This document shows positions 26,240 through 38,300 of a stretch of 64,000 nt of DNA, piece by piece; within the stretch, counting starts at the first letter, position 1, and every line of letters starts with the position of its first letter. Below the pieces are notes generated by a model. The model searched no databases, was not told the DNA's origin, and worked only from the letters and a program-made list of their open reading frames with translations. A program made the translations under genes and the position numbers. This DNA comes from Lethocerus indicus (Eukaryota > Arthropoda > Insecta > Hemiptera > Belostomatidae), in contig JACDQD010000002.1 of assembly GCA_019843655.1 (NCBI GenBank), forward strand, positions 37,466,088-37,530,087, read 5' to 3'.

Positions 26240-26700
26240 TTTTTTTTGGTAAAAGCATAAAAATACTGTTATATTTTCGTTTAAAGCGACGCGATAAACA
26301 ACGTTTTCGGTAGTACAATTCGGCGTGTGTGCAGACGAAAAGGTTTTCCACTTCGAAATTCTTCAAAGGTTTTCCTCTCGATCGTCACATCGCAGCGCAG
26401 TTTCAGAGGAACTGCATTTCGAATTGTACTGTGTTGTCCGAGGAATGGTAGGTATCCTTCGAACGGAATACATCCTCTCACCCTCAGACACACCCTGTCT
26501 GAGTACTGTGCGGCTTGAACGATATCGTCGCGATCACCTTTTTCACAATTAATATTGCGCGCTGTTGCAACGACCTGGTGCATCAATATTTTCGGATTAG
26601 CGCGATCGGAACGCCTTTCAGAATCAAGTTGTGAACTTGCAAATCGGGAATCTGGACGAATTCAAAAATCAACAGGGATAACGCATCGCTTCATCATCAC
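26240..26700 (-). mobile_element. Helitron (Pif1-type helicase) remnant
   Basis: Mixed minus-strand frames spell the C-terminal part of a Helitron/Pif1 helicase: IPDLQVHNLILKG followed by VPIALIR, then NIDAPGRCNSA, VKKVIATI, SSDNTVQFEMQF, LKLRCDVTIE and NFEVENLFVCTHAELY, which follow the family order (LPPH-L-LK, RN-APRLCNGTR, IPS-FQF-R-QFP, AMTINKSQG, THGQLYVALSR). Many frameshifts and stops; helicase motifs I-IV are absent. A short dead fragment. Confidence 0.6.
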
Positions 26701-26879
26701 TAACGATCCATATTTGTTTATAAATTCTCATTATTATTCGATTCCGTTGCTAAGAATATTACTGTCGAAAATGTTAAGATTCGCGAAAAAATAAGTAATT
26801 TTAATGGGGAGGGGTCTCGAGAAAATTAAAAGCATTTTAATGCTTTATAACTCACCCTTGTGAGTTATAAAGAGACAGG

Positions 26880-27049
26880 CAAATAGGCGACAATTTCGTC
26901 TTGTATACAGAGATTTAGAGGTTTATTTCCAACGAAACCTGTTTTAAGAACATTCGGAATGTAATTTTGTGTACGTATATAAAAATTTCAAGTTATTTTG
27001 TCGTCTAGATCTTGCGTTATAAGGGAACAGACAGACAGACAACAAATGC

Positions 27050-27108
<59 letters not shown>

Positions 27109-27348
27109 GGTAATGTGATATTTGTTGCAGTATTATTTGCTTGTCAAAAAATGCAAATAAAAAATTGATATTGGTTGTCTTGACCGCATGTTTGTAGTTA
27201 AACCGAATATTTTTTTTTTTTTTAGAGGTTTATTTCCAACTAAACCTGTTTTAAGAACATCCGAATGTAATTTTGTGTAACGTGATATAAAAATTTCAAG
27301 TTATTTTGTCGTCTAGATTTTGCTATAAGGAACAGACAGACAGACAAC

Positions 27349-27396
<48 letters not shown>

Positions 27397-27508
27397 GTAT
27401 TATATGCACAACAATATTTTTTAGAGGTTTATTTCAAAACCTGTTTTAAGAACATTCGAATCAAGTATTTTGTCGCCCATATAAGGGAACCGACAGACAA
27501 CAAATGTG

Positions 27509-27544
<36 letters not shown>

Positions 27545-27545
27545 G
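26880..27545. repeat. Tandem repeat with (TA)n cores, 3 copies
   Basis: Units share TTTAGAGGTTTATTTCCAAC, CCTGTTTTAAGAACATTC, TTATTTTGTCGTCTAGAT, AACAGACAGACAGACAACAA and a (TA)n run (27052-27105, 27354-27393, 27511-27541). The last unit is shortened. Confidence 0.85.
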
Positions 27546-28315
27546 ACGTATCCATTTCAACCGTTGTTATAACGGAAACTATCGATTGTACGAAATGTTC
27601 AATTTTGTAATTCGACTCTAATATCGTCCTATTCAACGTATTCTCACCGAATCCGATCCAAAATTCACTCTTTCCGGACTCTCAGGGCTCAAACACGTGA
27701 CCAAAAAAAAATATACACAGATTCAACCTTTCCGCACCGCCGCAAAAGACGTCACGCTTCTGTAAGCAACGTAATAATAATAATAATAATAAAAAAAACC
27801 CTACGGCGTACGTCGCGATATCGAATGAAACAGTTATCAATATATTATCAGTGGGGGCAATATTCAAAATTTTTCTATAACGTAATAATATTTTTAGTAA
27901 CGATGTACTGAATAAATCGGCATCAATCGTAGTGCCGAATCTTATAGTCGATATATTTTTATGACCGGTGAGTATTAAAAGAATTGTCGGAGGCAATGTC
28001 TCTTTCAGCGCCTTATTGGGGGAAATAAACTTTGTCGTGTTGAGGGGGATTTGTTGAACAGAAAACTGTTCAACAGGTAACTGTAAATTGTTAGTCGGCC
28101 CCAACCGAAATAAGTTTAATTCGAACAAATGTACTGGGGCTGAAACTGGAAATCGAAATTGCGCCTAACTTGGATCAACTTTCGACTTACCCGCTTCCAT
28201 AGTTTCGCCGGACTTGATAATTACCGCGTTAAAACCCCCCCCCAGCCTACAGACTCGAAGTACGACGGCAGGACCAACAACTTGTGCTTGTCCGTACAAG
28301 AAAGCTCTTCTGCAT

Positions 28316-28483
28316 GATGTAACAAGTGTCAGTGAATCACACCCAACCTGGCCCCGTATAACCTACTCCCTTCCCAATTAACGAAGGAATCGTATAGATA
28401 CTTTTTTAAAATATCGGAATAATAAAAATAAAACTTTCAAAAATTAAACTCCATTATTCATGCGACGAAGGCTATATATATAC

Positions 28484-28534
<51 letters not shown>

Positions 28535-28765
28535 TAGCCTTTGACACATCAGTGAGTTGTAATATTTAAATGATTTTATTGAATTTGAATTTTATTGCCA
28601 TATAAATTGTAATAATAATTATTATATAATGATCGTATCAATTAATTATTTTGATTTATTTCATGAGTATCGATACAATTACTTCCGCATGATGTAACAA
28701 GCGTCAGTGAATCACACCCAACCTGGCCCTGTATAACCTCCTCTCTTCCCTATTAACGAAGGAAA
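28316..28765. repeat. Duplicated segments around (TA)n tracts
   Basis: A piece with GTCAGTGAATCACACCCAAC and TGGCCC is present at about 28316-28395 and again at 28689-28765. Between them 28531-28690 (AAGTAGCCTTTGACACATCA onward) matches 35376-35525. A 62-bp TA run follows at 28858-28922. Confidence 0.75.
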
Positions 28766-28856
28766 TATATATATAAAATAAAGACAATATAAAAAATTTA
28801 AAAATACAATACATATACAATTTATATATACAATATATAAAATTTTATATATATAC

Positions 28857-28926
<70 letters not shown>

Positions 28927-30326
28927 CAACCAACATAGTACAAGCGACAATGGCAGTGCAATGCCTTTTGAAATTCTAATATGATCATACATTTCGTTTA
29001 TATTATTTATTTTTAATAAGAAATAACCAAATATTAGTACACTCGACAAATGCAGTTATTTCGAGCTCGTATCCGGCGTTCTTCTTTGCCTAATTTTTAC
29101 CTTTAAAAAAAAAAAAATTGCTTAAAACTACAATTTGCTATCTTAACATAAAATTTCAATTGGTAGAAATTGGAATTGTGTATTATTCGGACTGAAGTGA
29201 CAGATTGCGCACAGTCAAATATACAATGCATCGAACCGAGTTTTACTGTCCGTTTTTTTTTTTTTTCAAACTTGTTTCTGTCTTCAACGATTTTGTAAAA
29301 TTTCAAAATATTTTCTCGCAATATTAAATTCGGATTTCCGCTCTCAACGCGACAGAAAATTGTATTTCCTTTCCGTCGGATTCCACGGCCTCCTAGAATA
29401 GAAATTTTTTTTCCCTATAACGGCCGATTTAAAAAATTCTTCTTACAATTTTTCGTACTTTTTTATTTTTCCCCGGCCAAGTATTTTTTCTTTTAAAAAT
29501 TTTCAAAAACGAAATCCACGGTGTTCATTTATTAAGACAATATTAATTTTTTTCTGATTTCATCCGAATGCGCCCATTGTGTATAGTAGGAATAGGGCTG
29601 GTTGAAATGCTGCAAATAATTTTTCTTTATTAGACAAAAAAAAAATCATTTATAATAATCGAAAAATGGTTTATATTGAACAGAAATTTTAGATTGTATG
29701 AATAATCGCAAAAGAAATGTAGGGGGTTACTCTATTCAATCTGATTCAATTAAATTTAAAATTTTTTTATATTTGGATTACAGTAATTAACACTTTATAA
29801 AATTATTTGTTCGAAATTTTAATAGTAATAAACAAATTTAAAAAGTCCATATTTTTTGGTATTTTTGATATACCAAATATCCCTGGTAATTTATTGTCCC
29901 CGAATTTCCTTTTGATGGAGCCAATTTAGAGTTTGAAAAAAAAAACTACAAAAAATCTACATCGATGAATAATATCGATTTACAAGTCTCGAATTACTGC
30001 GGTGGTTAATCGATCTTTTTATTAAACCATTGGCTGTGATTCTCCACAGCCTTTAATGGCGCGAATAAGAATGTTTCAGTATAAACTGTGTATTCGATAT
30101 ATAAAATCAATTGTAATATACCCATTTCCTACTCGAAGGTGTAAATTGAGTCAATTCTTAAAACGCAAAATATTTCATTTAAAATAAATATGTCTGCAAT
30201 TTCATTTCGCTGAAATAATTAAGGTCAAGCTTTCAATTCCGGTCAGGAAAAAATTAAAAACATGAAAAAAAAACGCTCATAAAGAGGGATATTGAAAATT
30301 TAACTGAACAACCGTTTTATCGTCTT

Positions 30327-30332
30327 TTTATT
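30327..30332 (-). terminator. Possible NFS1 polyadenylation signal (AATAAA)
   Basis: TTTATT on the plus strand is AATAAA on the NFS1 sense strand, about 325 bases past its stop codon. Position is plausible; no transcript evidence. Confidence 0.3.
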
Positions 30333-30656
30333 GATCACATTCATTTTACAACAACTCGTACATCTCACTGTACAAAAACATCCAGATTTGTAACCCGCCC
30401 GCTGTACAATTTCTCTACAACGCAGCTACAATTATGAACCTACAAACTGGGATATAAAACAGCAAAAAAAAACTATTAAAAGGATCCGTTATTGTTCTAT
30501 CTCCAGTTGAAATACGAATCCCGGCAGTAGGCTATAATTTTTTTTTTTTTATTATTAACGACGGCAATAAGAGAAAGAAAATCCGTCGTATCCGTATCGA
30601 GTTCGATGAATACGGGGACCGAAATCGGTATCGAACCAAACGTGCCGATATTCCAG

Positions 30657-33600
30657 TCAGTGTTGAGTCCACTTGATCGTCTTCAGATCGATTCCCTCCT
30701 GCACCATTTCCCAGAGCGGGCTGCCATTTCGCAGACAGAAAAAAAAAGTGTTATACAATTTTTTAAATAAATATACGAAAAAAATTTGTCGGCTGTAACA
30801 GAATCGGCAATCGCCCGCCTACCTCATGTCTCTCAGCCGTTCGACGTGTTTAATGCACTTTTCGGCCGCGTAATCCACCTCTTCCATTGTCGTGAAACGG
30901 CCAAATCCGAACCTGAAAAAAGAGAATCCGATTTTTTTTTTTTCTTAAAAAATAATTTGAAAATATTCCCACACATCACATTTTTCTTCTTCCGTTTCCG
31001 TTTTAATTATTTCAATCGGTATATATATATATACGATGAGAGAATATTTACCTAAATTATTTTATTTTTATAACAGAAATAATAATAATAATACTAGTCG
31101 TAGGTTCGCGATGTTTCTGTCCTCCTCTCTCGCTGCGGTTCGGTCTTTTGCTAGACACGGGTTTTCGGCCGCTCGCCGTCTTCAGTAGCGCTGTTAGTCA
31201 CTGTTGTTAGCACTTTGGATGTTTTTGGGGACATCTCACTGCTGCAGGAGGATCCCAAAAACTTTCCAAAGCATTGACTGTGACTACACAGCGCTACTGA
31301 AGACGGCGAGCGGCGAAACCGTCTAGCAAAAGACCGAACCGCAGCGAGAGAGGAGACAGAAACATCACGAACCTACAGTATTACTACAATATTTACTTAA
31401 CGTTGTTAAGAATACCGTTTCTTCTGATTTAAATAAGTGAATTGCTCATGAGTCGGGCGATGCGATTTTGAAACTACTATAAAATAAAATTGTCGTACCG
31501 TAGGTTCGTGATGTTTCTGTCTCCTCTCTCGCTGCGGTTCGGTCTTTTGCTAGACCGCGGTTTTTCGGCCACTCGCCGTCTTCAGTAGCGCCGTGTTAGC
31601 AGTCACTGATGAACACTACAGTACAATGTGAAAGTGACAGTGGGCAGTGAGGATGCCCCAAAAACATCCAAAAGTGCTAACAGTGACTAACAACACAGCG
31701 CTACTGAAGACGGCGAGCGGCAAAAGACTGAACCGAAGAGAAGAGAAACCACGAACTCACGTATTCCTAGTCTGCAAAAGCGAAGAAGCAGACCGAGGCA
31801 GAGAGAGAGAGAAACATCACGAACCTACGGTATTCCTGTTTTGTGGTCTGGGGTTGGAATACAGTAGATTTCGTGCTGACAGTGACACTGGTGCCTAGCC
31901 GAGACCGAGGCAGAGGAGAGAGAAACATCATACTGAACCTGTACAGTAGATTTCGGCTGACAGTGACTGACACAGCGCTACTGAAGACGGCGAGCGGACC
32001 CGCGGTTCAGCAAAACCAGACCGGGCGGCGAGAGAGGAGACGCAAACACATCACGAACCTACAGTATTCTCCCAACCCTTCGCGAGGCCACACACACAGG
32101 TATATCAAAAAAATTCTTTGTAAATATTGTCGATACCGCCGAGTTATCTATCCGTACCTGATTGACGAGTGGGCGAGGTCTTCGTCGGCGCCGATCGCTC
32201 TCAGCACGTACGACGGTTCGAGCGAGGCTGAAGTGCAAGCGCTGCCGCTTGACAGCGCGACGTCCTTCAGCGCCATCAACAAAGATTCGCCTGTAAAACG
32301 GCGAAAATAACGCACTTAGTGGCCTTTTCGACTTTTGGTCGCCCAACGGACCATTGTCCGTGTCGCCCGATTATATATTTTTTTTTGTTTTTTCGATAGA
32401 ATCCCACACACACACACACACACACACACACCACGACTCAAACAGAAAATTTGACTCTTAAAACGGACATCGAAATTGACCTTAAGCGACAAACTGACAA
32501 TATACAAAGCGAATACTGAAATTGACATACGGAATTGAGCTACGGGTTCCACCGGGAGACATCCGACATCGGTCGCGATCCGGAGATTCCGACATTGAAA
32601 GTCCTTCGCGACCGTCATAATGCTCCCCCAGGGGTATGTTTCTAACCGGACAATCCACAATGACCTCAGACATACGAACGGTCGCAAAATCCCGTTCCCA
32701 AGTCCACTCCCGCCTTTCCTCCTCATCCCAATCCACTCCTGTCCAGTCCTCTCCTCCTTACCCATCCATTATCCCCCACCAGGACTGCTTAAACGCCGCC
32801 GGCCCAGAGATCTTCTCAGCCCATAGAATTACATTACCGAGCCATAAATTATTTCACGCTAGAAAAGTGCATCATCGGACGGTTACTTGTCGAGCCATTC
32901 AAGCGAAACGATACACTCGAACACTCGTGCATATAATGTTATAATTGATCGTACGAATAAAGAAAAAAAAAATTTTTTTTTTGACCGAAAATATCGGCCG
33001 GTCGGAGCTATCGATCGGGTTACCGGCAGCGCCGGATTTCCGGCTCACTGTTCCCACTGACTAGCGAAATGGTTTAAGGTGTTAAATTTCGATTCGACAT
33101 TTCGTTACCGGGGACCGGTCAGCGGGCGAGTCCCGCAGGAAATGAATCGACAGTAGGACACTGAGACACTACGACACTAAGACACTAAGACACTAAGACA
33201 CTAAGACACTATGACACTAAGACACTATGACACTAAGACACTAGGACACTAAGACACTAGGACACTAAGACACTAAGACACTATGACACTAAGACACTAT
33301 GACACTAAGACACTAAGACACTAGGACACTAAGACACTAAGACACTATGACACTAAGACACTATGACACTAAGACACTAAGACACTATGACACTAAGACA
33401 CTAAGACACTAAGATGCGCTATGAGACTATGACACTCGACACTACAGCACTAGGTATGCGTGTTGTCTTACCTTCAACGTAGGCGAATGACAGATTTACG
33501 CATCCCGGATACGTGTGTACAGGATCGCCGTTCCTTATCACCTGGGGCAGCCTTTTGGAAATCTTCGCGAGAAGTCGTTCGGCCAATTTTTCCATCCAAG

Positions 33601-34782
33601 CGTGATCGTACTGCATTGAACAAGGGGGGGGGAAAAAATATAAATGTTATACTTTTTTTTAAAAAACTTAATGCTAAAAACAAAGTCGAAGAACCCGAAA
33701 CACCGCATTCAAGTAGCAATAGCGAGGTGAATATGGAGTCTCTCCGGGAATTTACCTTCTCATTTATTTGATATACCTGTTTTGTGGTCTGCGAGGGGTT
33801 GGAATACTGTAGGTTCGTGGTGTTTCTCTCTTCTCTCTCGCCGGTTTGGGGTCTTTAAGCTAGACACAGTGGGCAAGTGAGGATGCCCTAAAACATGCAA
33901 AGCGCTGACAGTGACTGACACAGCGCTACTGAAGGCTCTAGTGTTAAGACCAAAGCGGCGAGAGAGAGACAGAAACATCACAAAGCTACAGTATACCTGT
34001 TTTGTGGTCTGCGGGGTTTGAATACAGTAGATTTCGTGCGTTTCCGTCTCTCTCGCTGGTTCGGTCTTTTGCTAGCCGGTTCTCTTCAGTGCTGTGTCAG
34101 TCACTTTGGATGTTTTCGGGGCATCCTCACTGCACTGTCACCGTCATTTGTACTGACAGTACAGCGAGACAAGACATAAATACATGAAATCTATAATATT
34201 AATATACAACCAGCTCCCCATCCATTATTCTCGTGACAAGTGGTCTTCTCCCGATATGAATTTATTTAGCTGTATTTATTTTTTCAATATTTTCCCTGAA
34301 TTTGAAAGCGACATCGCTAAAAAAGGACCGAACCGTGGAGAAGCACAAACGAAATCTGATTCAAAGCCTGTAGACTGACAACTTGGATGTCATCCTCACT
34401 GTCACTGTCACTTGTACGGTGTTCGTCAGCGCCAACACAGCTACTGAAGATGGCGGCCGGTAAAACCCGGTCTAGCGAAAGACCAAACCCGGCGAGAGAA
34501 GAGAGACACCACTGAACTCCACGGTATATTCCAACCCCTCGCAGACCACAAAACAGGTATGTTCCATCGTAATGAAATGCATCGCTATTTGAAATTCATT
34601 CAGGTAGAGTATTATAGAGAGAGAGAGGAGAGAGAGAGAGGAGAGGGAGAGGAGGGAGAGGAGAGAGAGAGAGGAGAGGGAGAGGGAGAGGGAGGGAGGG
34701 AGGGGAGGGAGGAGGGAGGGAGAGGGAGGAGGAGAGGGAGGGAGAGGGAGGGAGGGAGAGGAGAGGAGAGGAGGGAGGAGGG

Positions 34783-34816
<34 letters not shown>

Positions 34817-35326
34817 CGCCAGTCACGGATTATTCCAAACCCTTAGCAGACTTCACCCTTAGCCTACACCAGCATCACGTCGCTATCCTGCACGCCCGAA
34901 GTCCAACGGCTAGCTAAGGCGGCACAGTGCCGCTCCTCATGCAGCCCTGACCGCCGCCAGCTCTGCAGCGCCTCCAGCCTCACCTCGGCCTCGCCTACTT
35001 CAGAGCACACCTTCACACAACAACAGACAATAACAGACAGTCCAAACAGGACAGTCATCACAAGAAACAGTCAGTAGAGAGCTGACGGAAAATGAAATTT
35101 TATATATATATATATATATAATTTTTTTGTGTTAATTAAGGTCATTAAAACACTGGATAGGGTCTAGGCAATGGGTTGTTAGCCCTTCATACACCCTAGA
35201 GGACTCCTCAGAGAGAGATTTATATGCATCTATAAATTGTTGATTAAAAGAAATATAATATATAATAATAATTTTGTTTTAATATATGGATATATATTAT
35301 ATATATATATATATATATTTATATAT

Positions 35327-35366
<40 letters not shown>

Positions 35367-38300
35367 TATATATAAGTAGCCTTTGACACATCAGAGTTTT
35401 AATAATTAAATGATTTTATTGAATATGAATATGAATTTTATTGCCATATTGATTGTAATAATAATTAATGGCCGATCATATCAATGATTTATTCTGATAC
35501 TTTAAGAGTATTGATACAATTCCTTTTGTTGGAAATTATTTCATTTGATAATTTTCAATCGGGTTTGTCAAAAACATTTAATTTTCATTCTATTTCATAC
35601 AACACCACCTTTGTAACCCGTCAACGTTTTACCATTCCATTCCCCGGCTCAATCTTTACTAATTCGATAATACGATTCAATCGACTGGTATAAAAAATTC
35701 GATAGTTTTTGTTGTGCGTTCGAACTGTTGAACAGTTCGAATATTTTGTTTATGGGTTAGTCAATTCTTCTTCTCCGTTATTGCGTTTTATAAAAAAAAA
35801 AAAAGAAAATGATATATTCACCTTTCGGTCCGTATATCTTGTGACCGCTAATCGACATCAGGTCGATTTTGGCGTCGTCAACGTTGACGGGAATTTTGCC
35901 GATTGCCTGAGCGGCGTCCGTGTGAAAAAATATTTTCTTCGACCTGCACATTTCGCCTGAAATTCGAGGGGAAAATATTTGAAAAAATAGGTACGGATAT
36001 GCACAAAAATAATGCATCGAGTTATCGGGGAGAAGACCGCTTGTCAAGAGAATAACGAATAAGTGTGCTGGTTGTATTACGGGGGTAACCCAAAAGTAAT
36101 CGACATTTTTGGACATTGGAATTCATTTTATTTCGCCAGAAAAAGAAACTTTAATTATTAATCTACTATATATATATTCACCGATATTATCGACAACTCT
36201 CCGGCGCCACATTTCCGGCAAATTTTCCTGATTCCCCTCTTGAGGAGGAACTCCTCTCGAGACCGAAAAATCTTATCAAATTGTCGATTACTTTTTGGGG
36301 CTACACCTAATGGTTGCCCTTATACAAAGGCAGCGCTACTGAATGTGGCGGCGGCGAAAACCGATCCGGTGAAAAAAAAAAGGTCGAACCGGCAAGAAGA
36401 GGTGATTAGCGAAAATCGGAGTTTTCATATTTTCACAAATATTCCGAGCGTAAAGTCGGAGGCCCAAGTCTAGTCTTTTGACATTGAATTTGAAAGAGGT
36501 TCCCCGAAGGCCCGAGTCTAGTCTTTTCGACTTTGGAATTCATTTTATTTCTAAAAAGAAACTTTAATTATTAATCTACTATATATATTCACGATATTAT
36601 AGACAACTCTCCGCCGCCACTTTTCCGGCAAATTTTCAGATTTTCCTCTTGAGGAATTCCTCAAGACCGAAATACATCTTATCAAATTGTCGATTACTTT
36701 TGGGGTACACCTAATATATTGATATTGTAGATTTCTTGTATTTCTGTCTCCTCTCGTTGTACTGTCATTACAAGCGGCGCGACAGTGCAGCGAGGATGCC
36801 AAAAGCATTCAAAGTGACAGCCGGTCTGGCGAAAAGATTGAACCGGTGAGAGGAGACGGAATCGAGCGAAATCAACGTTATTCCAACCCTAGCAGGCCAC
36901 AAAACGGATATTCTAAACTATATTAACAGTCGGCATGCGGGCGTGCTACGCCGCCGAATTGCAGCGTGCAGCGTTTTCGTGAATTCCGGCGCGCCGAAGT
37001 TTGTTTATTCGGAAGGATCGCGGTCAATTACGAACGAACCGTTTTGTTATTTTGCATTCTATTTTACAACCACAAGTAGAAATCGATAGCGCGTTAATAG
37101 TTTTTCGCAGTACACTGTGTACCGTTCGAAGCATTTTCACTTCGCACTTTGTCTCTTATGGATTTTTTTTCTTCCCGGCACCAACAATTTTCTCTGAACG
37201 TACGTTTGCGCATATCCACGGATAATATTCCGTAGATTCGTGGTGGTCAGCGCGGGTATCCGCCGCGAATCTACTAAATATCGTACTTTTACGTCGTGAT
37301 CCGCGCTCGGATTGCGTTGTCCGCGCGCCAAGTATTAATATCGTTACCGATTTCTTTGATCGGCTGTTTAACGCCAATTTCGTTGTTGACCGTCATCACA
37401 GAGACGACGCTTGTGTCGGGCGTCATCGCCGCCTCCAGATCGGCCAACCCGATCAGTCCGTTGTTTCCGACCGGCAGGTAGGTCACCTTGAAGCCTTCGC
37501 CTTCGAGCGCACGACACGAGTCCAAAACGCATTTGTGCTCCTGAAAAAGCGATTAAATTTTCGATCGAAAGCCCAGCCGGCGGAGAAATTTACCGTCGAT
37601 TTCGTGTATTTCTGTCTCCTCTCTCTCGCCGCGGTTCGGTCTTTCGCCAGACCGGAATTCGGCCGTTCGCCATCTTCGGTAGCGCTGTGTTAGTCGCTTC
37701 GCAACGGTCTGGCGAAAGACGAAACCGGCGGGAGAGGAGACAGAAACGCACGAAATCGACGGGTATATTCCAACCACCCGCAGACCATAAAACAGGTATT
37801 TTCCGCTGAAATTTACGTATCGACCTAATCGCATATTGAATTATTCGTAGCTTTAAACAAAAATTCCCATAATTTTGTATGCGCTTTTCTTTCCCACCCC
37901 CCTCAAATTTGTCAAGTTTGATCTTTTCATCGGAATAGAAGTTCCGACTATCAGTTCTTGACTATTGGATATATGTCCACCACACGTGTCGAAAGAATAC
38001 ATCTCTCCGATTGTGGTAGTCGTAAATTCTGTCTCTTCTCCACGGTAATGTAAACGGTAGCGTTTCATATATTCATTCATATAATGATTCGTATATATAT
38101 ATATATAGAGAGAGTGGGATGACACTTACGGTCTGTGTGGTGATAACGTGGCGTTTCTTCGTCGCGTAAAATCTGGCGACGCCTTTCACGGCGATATTGT
38201 TCGATTCCGTCGCTCCCGAAGTGAAAATTATCTCTTTCGGATCGGCGCCTATCAGGTCGGCTACGTGCTGGAGGGCAGATAACGCAACAGATGACAGTGG

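Larger units (their letters stand above)
25131..30656. other. Spacer between the Mdm2-like exons and the NFS1 3' end
   Basis: Holds the Helitron remnant at 26.24-26.70 kb, AT-rich tandem repeats, and an unexplained 148-codon minus-strand frame (27682-28128) without a recognised family. The missing 5' exons of the Mdm2-like gene could be here, but no p53-binding-domain sequence was recognised. Confidence 0.45.

Noticed and set aside
28052..28075. Perfect 10-bp stem hairpin TGTTGAACAG-AAAA-CTGTTCAACA as a terminator or small RNA
   Set aside because: Isolated short palindrome in a eukaryotic spacer; a similar one (TTCGAACTGTTGAACAGTTC onward) is at 35719, but nothing ties either to a function.
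27682..28128. 148-codon minus-strand ORF as a missing Mdm2 exon
   Set aside because: No p53-binding-domain motif, AT-rich codons, and no matching splice phase could be shown; left as unexplained.
34559..34846. Arg/Glu/Gly-rich ORF
   Set aside because: Translation of the purine microsatellite.
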